Shown: positions 17,128-27,609, numbered from the stretch's first letter. The stretch is 28,909 bases of DNA from JAYSSF01 sp043720715 (GCA_043720715.1 JAYSSF010000007.1:1-28909), one strand, 5' to 3'. Numbers and translations: made by a program. Notes: generated by a model not told the origin, from the sequence alone.

Positions 17128-19065
17128 ATGAACTTCAAACAACTTTCTACTCTCTTCTTTAGTTTTAGCTTAATTCTTTTACTCTCAGGCTGTGGTGCAA
17201 AACCTGATGCAGGAGTCGCAACATGAGATACGAGATCGACACTGTATATCGATACGCAGCTCATCAGTACCTCTGACTCCAAAGGTAGTATTACCAAAAA
17301 TGCTAAGGTGCTATGAGTGAGTGACATCATGATTACGAGTCAGGTCGCAGGACGTGTCACGAGTATTCCAGCACAACTAGGACAGGCTGTCTGACCTAAC
17401 TCGAGCCTTATCAGACTAGCAGATACCAATGGTACAATCATGTTTGGTCTCCAGAAAAATCAGCTCGCATTTGATAGTGCAAACAATACCTATGCTATCC
17501 AAAAAGCAAACCTGGAGAAGCAGATTGAAGATGCGCAGCTAGCTCTACGTAGAGCACAACTCACTACTGACCTGACTCGTGCAGACACTGCAAAACAACT
17601 AACAAAACTCGAATATGATCTTGCATGAGTAGATGCTACTATTAGCGGCTCCAATACTCAGATTCAGCTCGAAAATCTACGTAGACAACTTGCAAAAGCA
17701 GAATATGATTATCAAACGAAATTGACAAGTGATGGTCAGACGTTGAGCGGATTTATCACTACTGCTGATAATCTGTACAGTGATGTGAGTAATTTGGTAG
17801 CTGATGTGGTGACCGAATCTGATAAATTCTTATGAGTATCCAATGAGCTGAAACATCTCAATGATGGCTATGAGATTTATATCTGAGCGAGAGATAGTAG
17901 TACTGAAGATAGAGCCATATTGTCACTTGAAAGTCTGATGAGACTGGAAGATGATCTTGTAAATCTAGGCAAAACCCAAATTATTGAACAAAATGTAGTA
18001 TCGTATATTAGATCATATAGTACTATTCTTGATACGATCAAAACTCTCAATGAAGATATGAAAGACGTGCTACTGGCTACTGTACCAAGCCAGAGTTTAC
18101 CACAGACTGGTATTGATGGGTTGATAGCAAGTTATAATGCTTTGATCTCAAGATCAAGTGGTATTATCGCTAGTACGACTGCTCAAATCAATAGTATTAA
18201 TAGCTTCACTAGTGTGTATCAGCAGAATCAAAACTCTCTTGCTCAGCAAGTTGATCTGCTCAAAAATCAAATTGCTCTGACTGAAAAATCTCTGACTGAT
18301 GCCCAGTTTAATACGCAACTTGGATGAGATAGAACCAAGCTCGCGCTGGATAATCAACTAGCACAAACTGACATTAACCTTGAATCAACAAAACTGACTA
18401 CTAATTTTGTGACTAATACGAAGGATCTTAATTTGGATTCAATCAATAACCAACTCAGGTCTGCTCAAGTCGCTCTCAACGAACTCAACTTCAATGCTGC
18501 AAAGTTTACTGTCAGCTCTCCAATTCGTGGTATGGTAAGCGATATCTTGGTGGATGTCTGACAAGATGTGAATCCATGAACGCCGATTGCAAGAGTGGTG
18601 AGTAATCAACAGGAATTAGAGATCACTCTCACTGAGTCAGAAAAAGATTATATCCAACAAGGCCAAAAGGTAGTAGTATCAAACCAAAATCAATCCACAT
18701 TTGGTACGGTGACATCATTATCCAAAACCGCTGATCGTAACGGTAACTTTATTGTCAAGATATCAATTGATGATGCGATGTTTGATGTGTGAGTATTTGT
18801 CGATGTAAAGATTGAGCTGCAAGCTGGTAATCCTGTAGTGCCTGTCAATGCTGTAACAATCGTCGACACCAACCGTGGACAGATTACATTGTGGGATGGT
18901 TCGAAATTGATTAATAAAACAGTCTGACTTGGATCATTGTTCGGCGAGATGATTGAGGTTGCTGATGTGCTCGAGCCCGGTCTAATGCTTGTGACCAGTG
19001 ATATCGCTAACTATGATCCTAATAAACAGAGGATTGAGTTGAGGAAGAGAATACGAGATAAATAA
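17128..19065 (+). CDS. RND-type membrane-fusion lipoprotein (HlyD/AcrA-like)
   Basis: The 645-aa protein begins with a lipoprotein signal, 'LILLLSGCGAKPD', with Cys22 the lipid site. A biotinyl-lipoyl-like half follows ('SQVAGRVTSIPAQLGQAV'). A very long coiled-coil of about 350 residues comes next ('LEKQIEDAQLALRRAQL', 'KNQIALTEKSLTDAQ'). The second lipoyl half is 'FTVSSPIRGMVSDILVDVGQ', followed by the beta-barrel and proximal domains ('VVPVNAVTIVDTNRGQ'). It is longer than typical AcrA (about 400 aa), mostly in the coiled-coil. It stands 95 nt before the RND pump. In a cell without an outer membrane such a protein would link the pump to the wall or surface. Confidence 0.88.
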
Positions 19066-19077
19066 TTGACTATGCAG

Positions 19078-19148
19078 AGACGCGAACACGGCGCGTCTTG
19101 TTGTAGATGTGACTTTATTAAAGGACAGCCCGTGATGCTGTCCCTACA
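19078..19148. repeat. Two REP-like hairpin repeats
   Basis: AGACGCG/CGCGTCT (19078-19098) is the reverse complement of the hairpin at 6163-6183 except for its terminal pair, which has changed on both arms. GGACAGC/GCTGTCC (19123-19143) is followed by CTACA. Both fill the gap between the fusion protein and pump genes. Confidence 0.75.
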
Positions 19149-19160
19149 AAATATTACACT

Positions 19161-22100
19161 ATGAACGAAAAACTCAAACAATATCTCAAAGCAATTGAAG
19201 AAACATACTTCTGACGATGGATTGCAAATAGCAAAGTGTCTCTCATGGTTCTTGTACTAATTGTGATGCTGAGTAGTTATGCACTATATGTCATTCCCAA
19301 AGAATCTTCTCCTACGATCAAGTTTGGTCTTGTACAGGTAACTACTGTTTATCCAGGAGCTAATCCGCTTGATATTGATGACGCAATTACAGAGAAGATC
19401 GAAGAAGAAATCAAAGACCTTGAATGAATTGATAAGATTGAATCTTCATCGTCACTTGGTGTGTCAAATGTGACTATCACGCTCGAGAACGGTATTGATA
19501 CGCAGAATTTTATCAATGAGGTAAAATCAAAAATTGATACGATATCGTTTCCTGAAGATGCGACAGATCCTCGTGTGACTGAGCTTAGTACGGACAATGA
19601 AGTGTTATTTCAGATGATGGTCTATGGATCCAAAGAATTCTTCTCCATGAATCAGATAAGAAGCTTGGCAATGGATTTCGCCGATGATATCAAAGGTAAG
19701 TGATCAATCGTAGATGTGGATGTGCAATGAGTAGCTGGAGATAGTGACTATGACGTAGCAGTATATCTGGATCAAGGTAGGATGGAGGATTTGGGTCTGA
19801 CTGTGTCCAGTGTTGTATCACAGATTAGAGCGTTTAACTCTAATCTCCCGTTGGGTAACTATGCACTGTGAGATAAAAACTATGATTATCGTATTACTAA
19901 TGAACTCACGAGTTTGGGTCAGATGCAAGAAATACCAATCAAGGTGACTGCTGGCTATGTCAAGCTAGCGGAGATTGCGTCGATCACGAGAAACTATAAA
20001 GTAGATACAGTATCACAATGATGATGAGCGTGACAACCTGATAACTATGCCGTAGAACTGACTGTCTATAAAGCTGCAAAGAGTAATATCTTTGATGATT
20101 CTAAAAGCGCAAAACAAATCATTAGCGAGTCAATCAACAAGGTAAAATATACTGGATTGGAAGTAGCATATACGAGAGATTTGTCAGATATTATTATTGA
20201 AGATTATCGCTCATTGGCTCAGAACTGATGATCATCGGTACTTATTGTGTTTATTATTACTGCATTATTTATTGGTTTAAGGCAGGCATTGATCGCTACG
20301 ATTGCGATGATTTGCTCATTCTTTATCACTTTTGGAGTATTGCAGTGACTATGATTGACGCTCAATTTTATGACTAACTTCTCGTTGATCTTAGCGTTTG
20401 GTAGTGGTATTGATACGGTAGTGGTATTTATCGAGGCAGCATATGCCAATATGAAACGCTGATATACGCCAAAGACTGCCATTCTCCTCGCAGTTAATAT
20501 GTATAAGTCAGCCAATATTAATACATCATTGATCAATCTATGCGTATTTATTCCACTGCTTGTGCTGCCTGGTATCGTAGGTAAGTTCCTCTCGTTTATA
20601 CCGATTACGATCTTCACAACACTACTGGGAAGTTTGATTATGTCGTTGACAGTCAATAGCGCTCTGTTTGTAAGTATGAATAAAAATAAGAAGTATTATT
20701 ATGATGAGTCTGACGAGAGTGACGATGAGCATATCGCTACTGAAGAAGAGAAGGCAATTTTAGAGATTGAACGTCAGGGTAAGGAAGTGAGAAGTAGAGA
20801 TAATGCTCCAATTGTTGAACGTTATATTGATAAGCTTGGTGCGCAATATACTCGTTTACTTAAGTATTTGCTTGAGACGAGATTCCGTAGGATGGTGACA
20901 ATATGGACACCAGTAGTAGCGATGATACTATCATTTGTTATACTTGCTCCTGGTATTGGATTTAAACTTTTCCCTTCAGGAGATAATCCATATATTGATA
21001 TTGGTGTGAGTGCAAGTCAGGGTACGACGATTGATGCGATGATGGCTGCTACCAGTGGTTTGGATCAAATCATCAGTGAGACACCAGGACTGAAGCATTA
21101 TATTATCACTACCAACCCAAGTGATATTGGTATTACTGTGGTGTTGGAAAATAAGGAAGATCGTGAGTTAGATAGTTTTGAGGTGCAGGATATTGTGATG
21201 AAGAAGCTTGTATATCTGAGCGAGCAATGATATAAGGTAGAGAGTAAGGTGCAGGCATGATGACCTCCGACTGGTAAGGCAGTGGGTATCAAACTCGTAG
21301 CAATTGATAAGGCTAAGCTTAATACGCTCAAGGCAGTGAGTACTGATTTTGAGGAGTATCTCAAGAGTCTGACTGGTACGGTCAATGTATCTAATTCGAG
21401 TACGGTATCACCATGACAGTTTGAGTTATCATTCAACCGTGAGAAGCTCGCACAGCTAGGTCTGACTCCTCAAGATATTCAATTTGAAATATATAATTCA
21501 CTCAATGGGCAGAAAGCATGAAGCCTCAAGCTTGAGTGAAATGAAAGAGATATTGTGGTGAAGGTATGAGATCTGGTAGATAATGTGACTCCTGAGCAAA
21601 TCACCAATATGATTATTGCTACTCGTGCTGGTAATGTGACGGTATGATCAATCGCTACTGTATCATCCAATCAATCTCTTACAAGCATCAAAAGAAGCGA
21701 ATGACAGGTGGTGATTACGGTAGATACTGACTTGGATCAGTGATTGGCTCCAACTACATATCAGCCTAAGTTGATAGAGTTTGCCAACAACTATCAGTTC
21801 CCTGCTGGAATCAGCTATACTGCTTGAGGTGAAAATGAGGCAAATGCTGACTTGATTCAAGCCGCTGGTATTGCTTTCGTCGTATCATTATTTATGGCGT
21901 TTGTGATCTTAGTGTATCAGTTCAACTCATTTAGCCTACCTGCAATCGTATTGTATTCGATTATTACGGCATTTTTGTGAGTGAATATTGGATTATGGAT
22001 TACAGGTAACCCATATAGTATGGCATTTGCGATTGGATTTATCTCACTGATATGATTGGTAGTTAATACTGCTATCTTCTTGGTAGATCGTATCAAGTAT

Positions 22101-22373
22101 AATCTGGATCAGGGAGTAGAGATTACCAGCGCTATTCTAGAGGCATGATCTGCAAGATTTAAACCGATCATCATCTCATCTCTCACTGCTCTACTATGAC
22201 TATGACCAGTGGTAACGCAGGATGAGTTTTATGCAGGGTTGTGATATACAGTGATCTTTGGGCTATTGTTCTCAGCAGGTATTACACTCTTAGCAGTACC
22301 AATGCTTGTCTATGGAGTTAAGGGTGGAAGAAAGAATGATAAGAAAGCGGAAGATGTAATAGAATCTATATAA
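19161..22373 (+). CDS. RND-family efflux transporter (AcrB/HAE1-like)
   Basis: The 1070-aa frame ends in TAA and has RND architecture. An N-terminal helix after a polar start ('VSLMVLVLIVMLSSYALYV') leads to the first porter domain ('VTTVYPGANPLDIDDAITEK'). A helix block follows, with TM4 'ILAFGSGIDTVVVFIEAAY', then a second periplasmic-type half and a closing helix block with 'GLVVNTAIFLVDRIKYNL'. Asp418 in TM4 matches AcrB Asp408. The neighbouring Asp407 is Ile, and the TM10 Lys940 position is Asn. Many Gly codons are UGA. A charged loop, about residues 511-550 ('YYYDESDESDDEHIATEEE'), sits between the helix block and the second half. It forms an export pair with the lipoprotein upstream. 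Confidence 0.92.
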
Positions 22374-22383
22374 TAAATATCTA

Positions 22384-22412
22384 TTGACATTTAATTACTA
22401 AATGTTTATAGA
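22384..22412 (+). promoter_or_regulatory. Consensus promoter giving a leaderless start
   Basis: TTGACA (22384-22389), a 17-bp spacer and TATAGA (22407-22412) precede the ATG at 22419 by 6 bp. The predicted transcription start coincides with the A of the ATG. Confidence 0.75.
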
Positions 22413-22418
22413 TGATCT

Positions 22419-23139
22419 ATGGAAATTACCGAGATTCAATACGCAACAGTTCGTCAATCTTGAGCTCAAACCTCATATAACAATGAAATTGGGCAATTTT
22501 TGCGTGATCATAAAGTTGCAATACCTCCTTGGAATAAGTATATTGCTCCAGTTACAAAATATTTTAAACCATATGCAACTAAAATATGTAGAATGCTCTG
22601 ACTTTCTTCGGAAGCATATAAAAGTGATATTTATTTCTCGATAAAAGAATATCTCAAAAAATCAAAAGATAATGTTATATATATCTCAAATAGGAACGGT
22701 ATTTTTACATCAAACAAATCCAAATACTAGTTACCATGGAGATAGGCGTCTACGTCCAGATATTTGCTTAAATATTATTCAAGATCTGCTTAAATTTTTA
22801 GATAGGGAAAATATAAGATTTTTTGAAACATATTACTGTGACAAAGAAGTACTGGCTATAGAATATATAAATCCATGTCTTTCTTTAAGAAAAGAAATTT
22901 CAGTTTCTAGTGATTTTACGAAAGATAAATTACAATCTTTTTATCAAAAAATAAATTCTCAAATTATATTGTATTTTAATGAAACCTATACGTCTTTATG
23001 ATGACCTTGCTATAAATTAAGTGATGAACTTATATTAATATTAGACATCTCTCCTGACAATATCATATTTGAATGATATGATGACGAATGAATCCCTAAG
23101 CTAATATTAATGGATATTTTCTATTTGAAAGAAGTGTAA
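22419..23139 (+). CDS. Unknown protein, frameshifted; kinase-like C-terminal motif
   Basis: I do not recognise a family. The first frame starts 'MEITEIQYATVRQSGAQTSY' and runs to TAG at 22728-22730 (103 aa). A second frame, one base on, carries 'YISQIGTVFLHQTNPNTSYH' and continues to TAA at 23139. The shared segment 'IYIS' lies at GTTATATATATCTC (about 22674-22687), so one extra base in the TA run probably splits a 239-aa protein. The C-terminus 'ILILDISPDNIIF' plus 'PKLILMDIFYLK' recalls the catalytic loop and Mg-binding strand of small kinase-like folds, but the usual HRD and DFG are not intact. UGA is Gly at about six sites. An indel error or a real pseudogene are both possible. Confidence 0.6.
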
Positions 23140-23176
23140 GATTTATTACTATGGAGAATAGTATTTCTCATTAATT

Positions 23177-23839
23177 ATGATACAGATCGAATCCTGACGA
23201 AAACAAGCTCTGAGTAACCAGCGAGAGCAATCATATATATGAGAGATCAAGCAATACCTCATCGAGCGTAAACAAACTGGAGCGACTATCTATCCTGAAG
23301 CCAAGAATATCTTTGCTGCGTTTGATCATAGTAGCTGGGATAATACTCGTGTGGTGATCCTCGGTCAGGATCCGTATCATGGTCCAGGTCAGGCGCATGG
23401 GCTATCGTTCTCAGTTCAGACATGAGTAGTGCCACCACCATCGCTGGTCAATATCTACAAGCAGATTCAGTCAGAGTATCCAGATTTTACTTATAAGGAT
23501 GGTGATCTGACTCATTGGGCGGATCAGGGTGTATTATTGTTGAATTCACTCCTCACGGTGGAAGACGGTAGACCGCTATCACATGCGCAGATTTGATGGC
23601 AGAAGCTTACTGATGCAGCGATCCAGGCACTGTCAGATCACAAGGAGCATGTGGTGTTTATGTTGTGGGGTAAGTTTGCACAGAGCAAGGCTACTCTGAT
23701 AGATCAGTCCAAGCATCTCGTATTACAAGCAGCACATCCCTCACCGTTTAGCGCGTATAGTGGATTCTTTGGATGTAATCACTTTACTCAGTGTAATGAG
23801 TATTTAATGAAGAATGGGTTGGAAGAGGTTAAACGATAA
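23177..23839 (+). CDS. ung: Uracil-DNA glycosylase, family 1
   Basis: This 220-aa enzyme removes uracil from DNA to start base-excision repair. The family 1 signatures are complete: 'VVILGQDPYHGPGQAHGLSF' with catalytic Asp65 and the water-positioning His68, 'GVLLLNSLLTVEDGRP', and 'AAHPSPFSAYSGFFGCNHF' with His187 and the minor-groove loop. The length equals typical Ung. UGA is Gly in 'ESGRKQ', 'YIGEI', 'QTGVV' and 'QIGWQ'. ATG 23177 leaves 37 nt from the preceding stop. A composite palindromic repeat begins 23 nt after its stop. Confidence 0.96.
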
Positions 23840-23861
23840 AAATCATTGATTTTAACCTAAA

Positions 23862-23990
23862 CAAACCCACCACCGCAAGCGGTCCCCCTCCCTTATCAGG
23901 GAGGATGATCAAATATGATAAACCTAAAACTGTGAGTTATCCCTCCTGATAAGGAGGGTGGTACAAGCGAAGCGAGTGACGGGAGGTTTG
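23862..23990. repeat. Composite palindromic (MITE-like) repeat, about 130 bp
   Basis: The ends CAAACCC and GGAGGTTTG are inverted. Inside lie two strong hairpins, CCTCCC/GGGAGG (23887-23904) and CCCTCCT/AGGAGGG (23941-23958). Their arms can also pair with each other. The edge ACCGCAAGCGGTCCCCC resembles the CACCCCCTTTGTCAAGGGGG segment within the recombinase 5' end. There is no coding frame. Confidence 0.75.
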
Positions 23991-24018
23991 CTTAAGATTT
24001 ATTTTCTATTGTTGATTT

Positions 24019-24408
24019 ATGTCTGAACTACCCTATATCCCATATAACAGCTCCAACTCAGACTATGCGAAGCAGAATAGAAAAGCAATGACATACTGTG
24101 AAGCAAGACTATGGTTTTTGGTACTCAAGGATAGATTGGTGTGATATAAGTTTATCAGGCAAAAGATGATATGACCATATATCTTAGATTTCTACTGTAC
24201 AAAGCTTATGTTGGGTATCGAGATTGATGGAAGCTCACATGACGACAAGCAAGACTATGACGAGATGAGATCCAAGATCCTCCGTGATTATGGAGTCAAA
24301 ATTATCAGATACACTAACACTGAAGTCACCAAACATCTCGAGTGAGTATTTGATGCGATAATTAATGAGATCAAAGAGAGGGAGGAAGAAATTAGTAAAA
24401 GAGGATAG
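24019..24408 (+). CDS. DUF559 endonuclease-like protein (Vsr-related fold)
   Basis: The 129-aa frame ends in TAG. It matches the DUF559 pattern: 'MTYCEARLWFLVLKDRLVG' (conserved E and LW), 'YKFIRQKMIGPYILDFYC' with the RQ..IgpYIvDFYC core, 'LGIEIDGSSHDDKQDYDEMR' with the catalytic-type Glu-x-Asp-Gly and His, and 'IIRYTNTEV'. UGA is Gly in the 'IGPYI' motif and twice elsewhere. The restriction-endonuclease-like fold suggests a nuclease, but most DUF559 proteins are uncharacterised. It converges on the Mrr-like gene with a terminator hairpin between them. Confidence 0.85.
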
Positions 24409-24432
24409 AAAAAACTCACACTTGTGAGTTTA
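24405..24432 (-). terminator. Terminator between converging genes
   Basis: ACTCAC/GTGAGT form a stem with a short loop (24414-24429). On the minus strand it is followed by six T residues; on the plus strand only TTTATA follows. It mainly ends the Mrr-like gene transcript. Confidence 0.65.
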
Positions 24433-24435
24433 TAC

Positions 24436-25350
24436 TTAATTATCTTCAAAAAAATCTTCATCAATTTCTTTTACTTCGTAGGTATTTTTGACTTGCACAC
24501 CGACTCAGTACTGATGCATAAGATCTACAAGTTTTTTGCCATCAATCAGAATGATTTTGTGTTGAGCATCGTAAGCTTTTTTGATAGCGTGTTCATCAAA
24601 AGATGACGTAGTTGCAAATATACCTTTTGTCGTATCACGACTCATTGCTCCTATAAAATTACGAATTTCTTTTTCACGGACCTTATTTTCATTATAGCGT
24701 TTTGCTTGAATATAAATCTTTTCAAGACCAAGTTTGTCTTCATTGATTATGCCATCAATTCAGCCATCTCATGATTTTGAAGTTTCAATAAAATCTCCAT
24801 ATCACATTTTCTTTAGAAGAATTAAGATAACTTTTTCAAAATAGTACGGATCAACCTCTCTTAATCTCTCTAGTAAGTCAGTTTTAATTTGAGTTTCGAT
24901 AGCAGTAAATCATGAATCGATTAAGTCTTGTGGAGATGAATTTTCTATTAATATTTCTTCAATATAACTTCATTTTTTGTTATCGCTTTTTAATTGACTT
25001 TCTTTTCTATAATTTAAAAAATCTTCATCTTTTTTTAACTCTTGATACGTAGTTCCTCCTTTATTTATTATATTTCTTCCTTTTTCTGTTATTTGAACTA
25101 ATGCTCTTTTAGGATAATCTACTAATTTTGCTTGTCTTAAATATGATTTACCCCAGTTGATGCGATCAAGTAGAGTATTTGCCCCCGTACTTGTCTTTTG
25201 ACTAAGTAAGTCTTCTGATAATTCAAAATAATATATATCACGAACTTTTTTTTGTAATTCAATAGAGCTGATAGCATCACCACTAGCTAGTACTTCAAGA
25301 ATTGGGTTGAATGTTTCATGAAATTTCGGTAATTGCATAGGCTCTTGCAT
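24436..25350 (-). CDS. Mrr-like restriction endonuclease
   Basis: The 304-aa protein has an N-terminal winged-helix domain ('ILEVLASGDAISSIELQKKV', residues about 16-100) typical of Mrr N-terminal modules. The C-terminal Mrr catalytic domain holds 'VILILLKKMGYGDF', then 'TSKSGDGGIDGIINEDKLG' with the catalytic Asp and 'KIYIQAKRYNENKV' with the QxK motif. This D-(Q)-x-K set is complete. 'GIFATTSSFDEHA' is the usual third segment. UGA is Gly at about four sites, two in 'SGDGGIDG'. Mrr cleaves modified DNA. The gene follows dnaN by 29 nt on the same strand; no methylase is adjacent. The ATG at 25350 is chosen, with Met5 an alternative. Confidence 0.9.
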
Positions 25351-25379
25351 AGAAGATTTTAAAATGATTGATAATGTAA

Positions 25380-26525
25380 CTACTTGCTAATAGGTCTAAT
25401 AATATATCTATATTGATTATCATCTGGATCAGTGAACATGATAGGCTTGTCAGATGCGACGATACCGAAGTTGAGGTTGCTCGAGCTTGTATATCTCATG
25501 ATGTCTGTGACATAACGACCATTGAGACCAATCTTGTATCATTCACCGTTGGTGACTGACTGGAGCATGGTGTTGGCCTCTCCTGCATCCATCTCTCCTG
25601 ATTCAACATTGATGCTATCTCATTGGATATCGAGTGAGATGAAGTTGTTGGTATCACGAGTAAGGATATTGATCTTCTTGATTGCTTTTTCCAAAGATGC
25701 TTTGTCTACGGTCACTGTTGTGTTGAAGATGGTAGGCATGATGTTTTCGTTTTCATAGTCTGGGAATGCTCACTGGATCAGAAGTGATACCGTCTTGACT
25801 GTCATACCATCGATCTTACCATCAAATGCAACGAGGTTGTCGCCTACAGTTATCGTAGTAGCTACACCGCCACGAGCTTGGTAGTACTCCAAGACTTTCT
25901 TGATCTCATTGACATTGGACTTAGGCACGATCACAGTCAGATCTTCTTCATTACCACTATATGGGATCTTGTACTCTGCGAGACGGAATGAATCTGTACC
26001 TACGAATATTAGTTGTTTCTTGGCGTCTGGATAGGTCTTAAGCTTCATAAGAACTCCGGTGAGAACTGGGGAGAAGTTCTTCTCCGTAACTGCAAACTCA
26101 ACCTTAGAGATACCAGTCACAATCTGACTTGCGTCGACGATAAGCTGACGAGTTCATGTGACTACTGGCAATCCAAGATATTCACTACCTGCGATACCAT
26201 TGAGCTTGATATTATCGTTACTGGTTTTGATGGTGAGGGTATTTTTGCCTGTGTCGATTTGAAGTTTTACTTCTTCATCTTCAATTGTCTTGACATAATC
26301 AGAGAGCTTACGAGCGTTGATCGTCAGTGTACCCTCGAGATCAATATCGGCCGGGAGCTCGATCTCTACGTATTTCTCCATATCTGAAGCTCTAAACATA
26401 AGCGTATCAATACCTCATTTGATATAGACGTTTTCCAAGATTGGTAGTGTTGTATTTCTAGAGACGAATCTGGTCGCGATATCAAGAATATCTGCAAGTA
26501 CTGCTGTTTTGATAGTAGTTTTCAT
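25380..26525 (-). CDS. dnaN: DNA polymerase III beta sliding clamp
   Basis: The 381-aa clamp tethers the replicative polymerase to DNA. Family features appear in order: 'ATRFVSRNTTLPILENVYIK', 'TINARKLSDYVKTI', 'TEKNFSPVLTGVLMKL' and 'FVGTDSFRLAEYKIPYSG' (domain 2), 'GAFPDYENENIMP' and the C-terminal 'YRYIIRPISK', in place of the usual 'MP(M/V)R(L/M)'. UGA gives Gly at several conserved turns. The length is close to the usual 365-380. No dnaA lies next to it here; the neighbours are an Mrr nuclease and a 69-aa protein. The start at 26525 follows the doubled leader motif. Confidence 0.95.
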
Positions 26526-26534
26526 AGAATACAG

Positions 26535-26569
26535 GATTTCAGTAGATTAAAAAAAGATTTCAGTAGATT
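26535..26569 (-). promoter_or_regulatory. Tandem leader motif before dnaN
   Basis: On the minus strand AATCTACTGAAATC occurs twice with a 21-bp period, ending 10 bp before the ATG at 26525. The matching pair before the pseudouridine synthase gene lies in an otherwise unrelated locus. Confidence 0.6.
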
Positions 26570-26624
26570 TATACTATGTATGTAAGGAATATGGGTTGGG
26601 TTTCAAGTCTACTTTGAAGTAATT

Positions 26625-26834
26625 TTAACTTGATGAAGCTTTAAAAATTTTACTTTTTAGCTTATCAATTGCCGTAATTATTTCTTTTGTATTTGATCTC
26701 AATCTTTTGATTTCTGATCCATTGTTTAGTATTCCAACCAATTTTTCTAATGTATAGGCGAGTTTTTCTTTATCAAAAGAAAGAGTGTTCTTGTTGATTC
26801 ATTTGACAAGATCTTTGAATTGTGCGTGATTCAT
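26625..26834 (-). CDS. 69-aa helical protein, unknown
   Basis: The small frame 'MNHAQFKDLVKGINKNTL' to 'KLKSKIFKASSS' ends in TAA. It is basic and almost wholly helical, with Leu/Ile spacing that suggests a short coiled-coil ('AYTLEKLVGILNN', 'TAIDKLKSKI'). Its ATG begins one base after the PAP2 stop (TAAGATG), which argues for translational coupling. One UGA (Gly12) is inside. A loose likeness to the exonuclease VII small subunit is not convincing. I do not recognise it. Confidence 0.6.
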
Positions 26835-26835
26835 C

Positions 26836-27471
26836 TTATTGGATATGTAATGAAGTAAAAATCCATTCTTGAAGTTTGATGATTGGTTTATTGATATATT
26901 GCTGCTGTAGTGATTGAATACTGTCTAAACTCAATACTGACGCTACAATGATAGCAACTCCCCAACCAGCGATGATGTCAGTTGGCCAGTGTACTCACAC
27001 TGCTACCCTGCTAATGGACATGATAATAGAGCTAAAGATGAGAGCTAAAGCTAAGTATTTGATTAGTTTAGATTTATGATTATAGGCAATGAGGGCAACA
27101 ACTAATCATATCACCATGCCCACTGCTGCATGATCGGAAGGAAATGATGCGGTAGGTAGGTCTTGAAGGATCAGGTGGATAGAGTTGTCTCAGGAGAAGA
27201 TTGGTCTATCTTTGTGGAGAAATGACTGGAGAATGATATTGATAATAGTCGCATAAGCTGCTCATGAGAAGATGGTCAAAGCATCGGACTTATGTGTTTG
27301 GTTTTTCTTCACAATTCCAGTACAATACCAGATCAGGAGCAATACAGGATAAGTAAAGACAAATACATCAGCCAATAGTGGCACAAGCTCTACCAACACT
27401 GGCGAATTAAATGTTGCCGTATTGAGTACAGTGAGGATATGATGTCATCGTTGGGGTTCTACGAGAGTCAT
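26836..27471 (-). CDS. PAP2-superfamily membrane phosphatase
   Basis: The 211-aa protein has about six helices and the complete three-part PAP2 site: 'FLHKDRPIF' (Lys87, Arg89, Pro90), 'SFPSDHAAVG' (Ser112, His114) and 'SRVAVGVHWPTDIIAGW' (Arg155, His161). It removes phosphate from lipid or isoprenoid phosphates at the membrane surface, such as undecaprenyl diphosphate or phosphatidate. UGA is Gly at about six sites, two of them in motif neighbourhoods. The 69-aa gene follows with a one-base gap. Its substrate is not evident; BacA-independent carrier recycling is one option. Confidence 0.92.
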
Positions 27472-27519
27472 AAGGTTATAAAGTTCATAAAGTTATAAAG
27501 TTTTGATTTTTTCACAGCA

Positions 27520-27609
27520 CTCGTCAATGCGAGGAGGAGGTACGACGACGTGGCAATCCAGTTAATTAATTGTTGCATAGTGGATTGCTTCATTCCTCGC
27601 AATGACGAG
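27520..27609. repeat. 90-bp palindromic repeat with CTCGTCA ends
   Basis: CTCGTCAATGCGAGGA at the left pairs imperfectly with TCCTCGCAATGACGAG at the right, giving a long stem. Inner TGGCAATCCA also matches TGGATTGCTT. The CGTCATTGCGAGGA...GGATTGCTTC type of element is widespread in bacterial genomes. Short A/T-rich direct repeats (TTATAAAG) lie next to it at 27475-27500. Confidence 0.75.

Noticed and set aside
20219..21436. Long minus-strand ORFs (145 and 112 aa)
   Set aside because: They lie antisense to the RND pump, which has conserved motifs; no independent support.
26013..26387. 124-aa plus-strand ORF inside dnaN
   Set aside because: Antisense to a fully conserved sliding clamp; no promoter or family resemblance.
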